Below, in pieces: positions 47,622-56,600 of a DNA stretch of 64,000 nucleotides. Within the stretch, counting starts at the first letter, position 1. Each line of letters opens with the position of its first letter. Origin of the DNA: Competibacter_A sp002352125 (GTDB lineage Bacteria; Pseudomonadota; Gammaproteobacteria; Competibacterales; Competibacteraceae); contig DAOROA010000011.1 in NCBI GenBank assembly GCA_035441325.1, positions 21,558-85,557 on the forward strand, written 5' to 3'. A program made the translations under genes and the position numbers. The notes under the pieces were generated by a model. That model searched no databases and was not told the DNA's origin. It saw only the letters and a program-made list of their open reading frames with translations.

Positions 47622-50600
47622 ATGCTGGCTGTTCATATACAATTCGAACAACAGACGGCTGCAACGCCAGATGCCATTGCCTTAGAGGTTGGAGATACAA
47701 TACTCAATTATGAGAAATTGAACCGCTTAGCCAATCGGGTAGCTCATGCGTTGATTGCACGGGATGTCCGTCCGGGCGATTTCATAGGTATCTGTCTGGA
47801 TCGCTCGGTGGCCATGATTGCTGGTGTATTGGGTATCCTCAAGGCTGGTGCTGCATATGTACCCATGGATACCGAATATCCCGCCGACCGTCTCGCCTAC
47901 ATGTTAGAAGACTCCGGGGTTCGGTTGTTGATCACCGATTCGGTCCAGGCGCGTTGCCTGAAAATCGATGACGATCGCACATTATTGCTCGATAACCTCG
48001 ATGTCCTGAGATCGGAAAAGGAGCATAACCCAGGTTTGCCCGTAGAGGACGAGCAACTAATCTATATGATCTACACCTCGGGCTCCATGGGTAAGCCAAA
48101 GGGATCGCTCATTTACCATCGCGGCTTTCAAAATCTAGTGGATTGGTACGTGCAGAGCTTTGATTTTGACAGCCAAAGCCGCGTGCTGCACATGACCTCG
48201 CCGGCCTTCGATCTGACCCAAAAAAACCTGTTCGCACCCTTGGTCAGCGGTGGTTGTCTTTGTTTGCTATCGTCGCGGGTGTATGACGCCAATATTATTA
48301 TCGATCATATCGAGCGGCATCGCGTCACTGCGGTGAACTGCACGCCGAGCGCATTCGGCCGGCTTTTGAATTTTGCCGATGACCGCCTCTATCGGCGTAT
48401 CGCCAGCCTACGCTATGTATTTCTGGGGGGAGAACCAATTTCGGTTCCGCGTCTCAAGCCTTGGCTGGATAACCCTCATTGCCATGCTCAGGTGGTCAAT
48501 ACCTACGGGCCAACTGAATGTACCGATGTCTGCGCTTATTTCCGTATCGAACAACCCGATGCATTTATGGAGCGCAACGTTCCGATCGGGTGGGCATTGC
48601 CCGGTTTCCGCCTGTACGTGCTCAACGAGCAATTACAACCTGTTGTTCAGGGTAAGGAAGGGCAGCTTTGTATCGCGGGTGTTGGAGTTGGTCGAGGTTA
48701 TCACAACAAGCCTGGCATGACCGCTGAACGCTTTGTGGTCGATCCATTCGCCGGGCGGCCCGGGGAGCGGCTCTATCTGACCGGTGATCGCGCGCGTGTT
48801 CTCGATGACGGTAGCATCGACTATCTGGGACGGATCGATAACCAGGTCAAGGTACGGGGATTTCGCATTGAGCTAGGAGAGATCGAGCGGGTTCTGGAGT
48901 TGCACAACGTAATCAAAGAAGCGGCGGTATCGGTATTTCCAGACCGGTCTGGCGATAATCGTCTGGCGGCTTATTTAGTCTATCAGCCAGATCTGTCGCG
49001 CCCCAGCATTAGTGAGGTACGCGCTTTTTTGCAGCGGAGCTTGCCGGATTTCATGCTGCCTACCGCTTGGGTGGTTTTGGATAGATTGCCGCTGACCCCC
49101 AACGGTAAATTGGACCGTAAGGCGTTGCCTACACCTCAAGCCCAGCGCCCATACCTCGATACTGATTATGTTGCGCCGCGTAATGGCGCTGAGCAGTACT
49201 TCGTTGACCTGTGGCTGGAGTACCTGGGAATTGATCGGGTGGGGGTGGACGACCGGTTTTTCGAGCTGGGAGGCAGTTCTCTTAATGCCGTGGATTTTAT
49301 CGCTCGCCTGAGTAACGAGTTAGGCGAGCGCATTCCCATCGCCACTTTTTTCGCCGCCCCAACCATTCGCGGCTTCGTTGCCGTCCTGTGGGCCGAACAT
49401 CGCGGTGCCATGTTGCGCCGGTTTCTCGATGATGTGCCAGAGGGTGGAGCTGCCGCTTCGAGCGGTCCTTCGGTGCGTCCGGTCGCGATGGTCGAGGGCG
49501 AGCCGATCGCGATTATCGGCCTGGCCGGGCGTTTTCCCGGCGCGGCGGACGTCGGTGAGCTGTGGCGCAATTTGCTCGATGGCGTCGAAGCCGTAGACCG
49601 GGCTACCGATGAGGAGCTGCGCGCGGCAGGTGTCAGCGAAGAGGATATCGCCGATCCGGAGTACGTGCGCAATTACTTTTCCATGGATGAGGTGGAGTAT
49701 TTCGATGCCGGTTTTTTTGGCTATCAGCCGCGCGATGTCGAAGTCATGGATCCTCAACATCGCCTGTTTCTGGAGTGCGCCTGGACGGCGTTGGATAGTG
49801 CGGGTTATGCCGATACTGAGCGCTACGGTGGCCGCATCGGGGTATTCGGCGGTATCGCCCGCGATGCCTACCTGCACCACTACGTGTCCCGCCATCCGCG
49901 CTATCGCGATGCCCTGGGGGATTTTGCTGTCAACATGGGCAACGACAAGAACTTCCCCGCGACCCGGGTGGCTTATAAGCTCAATCTACGGGGACCGGCC
50001 GTCAATGTCCAAACCGCTTGCTCGACTTCCGGCGTGGCGCTGCATCTGGCTTGTCAAAGCCTGCGCGCTGGCGAGTCGGATATGGCTCTAGTAGGCGGCT
50101 GTCGGGTCCTGGTGCCGACGCAATTTGGCTATCGCTACGTGGAGGGCAGCGCGCTGTCTAGGGATGGGCGCCTGTTTGTGTTCGACCACCGCGGCACGGG
50201 CATGGTGCGCGGCAGCGGTGCCGCCTTTCTGGTCATCAAACGCCTGTCCGATGCTCTGCGCGACGGTGATTGCATTCGGGCCTTGATCGCAAGCACCGCC
50301 ATTAATAATGATGGCAGCGCCAAGGTAGGCTTTACCGCACCGAGCGTCGAGGGGCAATCCGAGGTCATCGCCGAGGCCTTGCGGCGTGCTAGTGTGCCGG
50401 TGGACAGCATCGGTTATGTCGAGGCGCATGGCACCGCTACGGCCCTAGGTGACCCCATAGAAGTGCGAGGCCTCACCCGCGCTTACCGACAATTCACCGA
50501 TGCTTGCCAATTCGCCCGTCTGGGTTCGATCAAAAGCAATATCGGTCACCTCGATGCTGGCGCGGCCGCTGCCGGAATTATTAAGGCCGTGCTGTCGATC

Positions 50601-53600
50601 GAGCATGGCGAGTTGCCCGCCAATCTCAACTACGAGCAGCCCAATCCGGATATCGATTTCGCGAACAGTCCGTTTCAGGTCAATGCGGTGCGTTCGCCAT
50701 GGCCCGTCGAGAATGGCCAGCCACGCCGCGCCGGCGTCAGTTCCTTCGGCCTGGGCGGCACCAATTTCCATTGCATTATCGAGCAGGCGCCCGAATCCGA
50801 ACCAAAGATGAGGGAGGATAAGCGCTCCTGGCAACTGCTGACTCTTTCCGCCAAGTCGGAGCGCTCCCTCCTGGCCAATCTGATCGGTCTATACGGCTAT
50901 TGCGCTCAATACCCGCAGCGTTCGATAGCCGATTTGGCCTACAGTCTCAACGTCTGCCGGCCAGAATTCCGGTATCGCGCCATCCTGCTTTGTGCCCGTG
51001 GCGCTAGTCTCGATGCGCGGACGCTGGCGGCGGCGCGTCGTCAGGTTGTTGGCGAGAGCAAGCGAGAATTGGTGTTCGAGTTTCCCGGGTGCGGCAGGCT
51101 ACCCTGGATCGCTGCACCAGGTTTATATTGCGCTGAACCTGTTTTCCGGAACGCCATGAGAGCTTGTGCCGAGGCGGTGGCCGCGCCGCTTGGCGGCGAT
51201 TTGTGCGAACGGCTCTACCCGGTTGTCGATACCACCGACTTGGTGGATCCCTTGTTTGCCGATATCACGCAGTTTTCGCTTGAATACGCCTTGGCTCAAT
51301 TGTGGATGGGATGGCTCGGCAAACCCCAGATGTTGGTGGGAGAAGGCGTTGGCGAACTGGTGGCCGCTTGCGTTGCCGGTATGCTGTCTTTGGCTGACGC
51401 TTTGCTGTTGGTGGTCGCCCGCCGGAAGGGGTTGCATGAAAAGGATGAAGAGCCTTTGAAGGAGGCGCTGGCGCGCACCGTGTTGGCAAGCCCGGCGATA
51501 CCGGTCTTGGCGGTCAGCACTGGCGCCGAACTCCAGCAGCTTTCCATAGACTATTGGCAGGATCAACTTAGAGGGGTGGATCGCCGTCAAGCTGTAGATG
51601 CTATTTTGCAATTTCACACGCCGCTGACCAGGCTGGTTATGGGGATGACTCCCCTTGAAACCGTCCCGTCTTCGGATCGGATAGCGATCATCCCGTCATT
51701 GGGTTTCGGTAACGATTCCCAGGATGACGAATACAATTTGTTCGACGCGCTCGGTGAAGCGTGGCTGCTCGGTCATTCTGTCGATTGGGCAATGGTCTAT
51801 CGCGATGCCCCGGTCCGCAAGGTTCCCTTGCCACCTTACCGTTTTGACCGTCAGCGTTATTGGATCGATCTGCCCAGTACCGGCAGTCGGCTGCTGACCC
51901 TGGCCGCTGCTAGCGAACAGGAACTAACGACGGCGGGCAGCCGGTGGATACAATATTTCCAGACCCATCCAGACGCGGATTTGCGCGCGTTGGCTGTTTT
52001 GCCTGCCGATTTCGGACCGAGCAGATCGAGTGCGCTGGTGGCTACATCCACCGAAGCGGCGCAAACTTTGGCCCGGCCAATACGCGCTCTTGATGTCCGT
52101 GCCGAGCCGTCTGTGATCTTCATGTTCCCTGGCGGTGGCGCTCAGTATTTGCGGATGGGGCGAGACCTCTACCGGCAGCATCCGGTGTTCAAACAAGTCG
52201 TGGACGACGGTGTGTTGCTCCATGCGGTGCGTTCCGGCTACGACTTGCGACGGGTATGGTTTCCGCGCAACGGACAAGAGGAGCAGGCCAGCCTGGAAAT
52301 GGAGCGGCCATCGGTACAGTTACCCGCTCTGTTTATTATCGAAATCGCGTTGGCCCGTCTATGGCAGCACTGGGGTGTGCAACCTGCGGCGCTGATCGGG
52401 CACAGCATGGGCGAAAATACTGCCGCCTGTATCGCTGGAGTGATGAGCTTTGCCGACGCCCTTGGGTTGGTGGCCTTGCGCGGCCAGTTGTTTGAACGAG
52501 TGGAACCTGGCGGTATGCTGAGCGTAGCGCTGTCTTCGGAAGCGCTGCGGTCCTATCTGGATGAGGAGCTTGATCTTGCTACCGTCAATGGTCCGGAACA
52601 GTGCACTGTATCCGGCAGGACCGGGGCGTTGTCGGCACTACAGCGGCGTTTGGAGGCGGAGGGGATCGATGTCCAACCGATACCTATCGCTATTGCCGCG
52701 CACTCGCGCTGGTTGGAACCCATTCTGGACCAGTTCGGAGCCTATCTGCGCGGAATTGCGTTGCACAAACCCGAAATCCCTTTTATTTCCAATGTGGATG
52801 GCGACTGGATCACTGCAGAGCAGGCGGCAGACCCAAATTATTGGGTGCGCCATCTGCGCCAGACCGTGCGCTTCGGCGATGGCGTGAAAACATTGCTGCG
52901 CGAGAGGGAGCGGGTTTTTCTGGAGTGCGGCCCCGGTAGGATTCTCGGCTCGCTCGTCAAGCTACAGGGCTCCCAACTCGGGGACCGGGTGATTCCGTCG
53001 CTGCGCCATGCCAGGGAGGATATACCCGACCGCAATGTCCTGCTCGGCAGCATCGGGCGCTTGTGGGGCATTGGTGTCGCTCTGGACTGGAACATGATCG
53101 AGCGGGATTGGCCGGGCAGTTGCCTACATTTACCCCCCCAGCCCCCAGGCACGGCGGAATCGGTGGCATTCGCATCCGCCACCCTTGGCGCTATCGCACC
53201 CAACAGTCACCTAGATAGTCAAATCTCACCGCAAATTGGTATGGCGGGCATTGCCGCTTCGCCATCGCTGGGTTTGCAAGAGAGTGCTGCTGTGAAATTA
53301 CGTAAAGATCTAATCGTCGAGAAGCTCAAGGCCATTATCTATGATATGTCTGGCATCGCCGCGACTGCCCTGGATGCCGACACTACTTTTCTAAATCTGG
53401 GCTTCGATTCCCTGTTTCTGACCCAGGCGAATTTGCGCTTCAAGAAGGCTTTCAACGTTAAGATCACCATGCGCCAGCTCCTCAACGAAGCGCCTACTCT
53501 GGCGGCGCTGGCAGCATTTATCGATGCGCAATTGCCCCCTGATGCCTTGCGAGAAGAGTTGCAACCCGCCGTTCCCACTCCCGTAATGGCGGTGAGCCCG

Positions 53601-56600
53601 GCGACCACTCCGGTTACCGTGCCGGCAATCCAGCCTGGTGGTGCCTTGGTCGCCGGTGGCGATGCGCTGCGGCAGGCTATCGTCTTGCAGATTCAGGCAT
53701 CCAATGCCCTGCTGAATCTCATTCAAGGTGGCATCGGCGATCCAGCCTTGGTTCAGCCAGCCCGAGCGACGTTGCCGGTCGTAAAGCCCGAGCCGGTGGC
53801 ACAAGCTGCAGTGATTTCTCCATCACAGAACTCCGCTGCGGCCCATGGCCCGTTTCAGCCAGTGCAGAAGGCGGCAAGTAGCGACTTGAATGACCGGCAG
53901 CGTCACTATTTGGCTGAGTTCATGGCAGCCTATCAACAGCGTACCGCTAAATCCAAGGCATTCGCCGAGCAGCACCGGGCGCACTATGCCGACCCGCGCA
54001 CGGTAATGGGTTTCAAGACTCTGTGGAAGGAACTCACCTATACCTTGGTGGGCGAGCGTTCCAAGGGCAGTCATGTCTGGGATATCGACGGCAATGAATA
54101 CGTCGATTGCATGAGCGGTTTCGGGGCGATTTTCTTCGGTCATGCGCCGGATTTCGTGATCGAGGCAGTTCAGAGACAATTAACCAAAACCATTGATTAT
54201 GGTCCTCAATCGCAGTTGGCGGGCCCCGCAGCCGAGTTACTCTGCGAAATGACGGGAATGGAGCGGGCTTCGTTTTGCAACACCGGTTCCGAGGCAGTCT
54301 TGGCGGCGATGCGTTTGGCGCGCACTGTTACAGGCAACGATTTGATCGTGGTTTTTTCCGGGGATTACCACGGCATCTTCGACGAGGTGCTGGTACAGGT
54401 CCAGACCATCGGCAATCAACGTCAGAATCGGCCGGTGGCGCCAGGCATCCCCCAGTCCGCCAGCCAGAATATCTTGGTTCTGGATTATGGTGATCCCCGG
54501 TCGGTGGAGGTGATCCGCGAGCGCGCCGGCGAAATCGCGGCGGTGTTGATCGAGCCTATCCAGAGTCGCCGTCCGGAATTACAACCTCGAGAATTTTTGC
54601 ATCAGATCCGCGCGGTCACTCGCGAGACCGGTATTCCAATGATTTTTGATGAGATCATCACCGGCTTCCGATTGCACCCTCGCGGTGCGCAGGCTTGGTT
54701 TGACGTGGAGGTGGACATCGCCTGCTACGGCAAGGTGATTGGCGGGGGATTTCCGGTGGGGGTGGTGGCCGGCAAGGCCAAATATCTCGATGCCCTGGAT
54801 GGTGGCCAATGGCGGTTCGGCGACGATTCCTTCCCCGAAGTTGGGATGACCTACTTTGCCGGCACGTTTATCCGTCATCCGGTGGCGCTTGCCGCCGTAC
54901 ATGCGGTGCTCCAATACCTCAAGCAACAGGGGCCGGAACTTCAACAAGGGGTCAACCGTCGCACCGCGCTGTTCGCCGAGGAGATTAATCGCCAGTATCG
55001 GCGGCGCGGTGTTCCCATTGAGTTGAGCTACTTTGGCTCGGTATTCCTGCCGCGCTTTAACGGCAACCCCGACTTCGAGGGCCTATTCCATCATCATTTG
55101 CGTTTCTATGGCGCGCATCATATCTGGGGCCGGCGGCCCGGCTTCCTGACTGCGGCTCATACTGACTCAGATATCCAGTCGCTGATCAAGAGCTTTATCG
55201 ATACCGCCGAGGCCATGCAGCAAGGCGGTTTTCTGCCAGCCTTGGAGAGCCAGCCCCGCCAGCACTATCCCTGGACCACCACGCAAAGCGAGCTGTGGCT
55301 GGCGATCAAAATGGGCCCATCTGCATCGGCGGCCTACAACGAACAGGTCATGTTCGAAATCGAACACGACCTGGATCCCACCGCCCTGGAATTGGCTCTG
55401 GACAAGGTGCTTAACCGCCACCCCAGCCTGCGAGCGGTGGTCGATGCCGACGAAGCGGGTCTTACTCTGCTGCCCTACATGTCGCCACAGTTTGCTTACC
55501 GCGATCTGCTCTCAGTGGCAGAGGAAGAACGTGATGCGGCAGTGCGCCAGCAAGCGCAAGACCATATTGATCAGCCCTTCGACTTTTTCCAAGGGCCATT
55601 GCTGCGCATGTTGCTCATGCGAGTCGCCGAACGGCGCTACATACTGTGCGTGTGTGCCAGCCACCTGGTTTGCGACGGCTGGTCATTGGAAATCGTCATG
55701 GAAGATATTGCCGCTTATTACACAGGCATCTGCCAGGGACGCCATATGCAGCGTCGTCCCGTACCATCGCTGGATGAATTAGCCGCTGCCGAACAGACCC
55801 AGCGCGCTACCGGTGACATGAAAGAAGCCCGTGACTACTGGCTCAAGGTATATGGGAGCAGCCTGCCGCCGGATTTGGATTTGCCCCTCGACCATCCGCG
55901 CCCGCGGCAGCGTTCCTATCGGGGTGAGCGCCGCGCCTACTATCTGGATCGTGCACTGAATGAGCCCATACGCCGTTACGCCAAGGAGCAGGGCTGCACT
56001 TCGTTCGTGATGATGTTATCGGTGTTTGTGCTGATGATCCACCGGCTGACCCGCCAGGACGATATCGTAGTGGGCATTCCTGCCGCTGGTCAGCCGAATA
56101 TGGGTCTACCCGGTTTAGTGACTCACGGAGTGAATTTGCTGCCCTTTAGAGCGTCAATCGACCCAAAGCTGAATTTTGGGGCTTTTATGGTAGCCATGCG
56201 GGATCGCTTCATGGAAGCCAAGGACCACCAGTGTTTTGGTTATGGCGAGTTACTTCAGGTCCTGCGCGTGCCGCGCGATCCGAGCCGGCTGCCATTGGTG
56301 ACCGTCAGCTTCAACCTGGATATGGCTTTTAACCCCCTTGGTTTCGATGGCGTATTGGCGAAATTCTTGCCGGCGCCGCGCGGTCGTTCCAAAAGTGATT
56401 TGCTGTTCACGCTCACCGACGAAGGCAACGATATTCTGATCGAAGTTGATCGTAATACCGATATTTTTGAAGCCGGCACGATTGATCGTTGGGTCGCTTT
56501 TTACGAACAGTTATTACGAACAGCTCTAGAAGAGCCCGCGCGATCCATCGTGGAGTTGCCGATGCTGGATGCTGTCGAGCAGCAGACCGTGCTCGAGGGA

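Noticed and set aside
50800..51660. Reading the first AT segment as a ketoreductase or other domain
   Set aside because: No NADP motif is present, while FPGCG, FSLEYALAQLWMGW and LVAACVAGMLSLADALLLVVARR follow the AT pattern in order.
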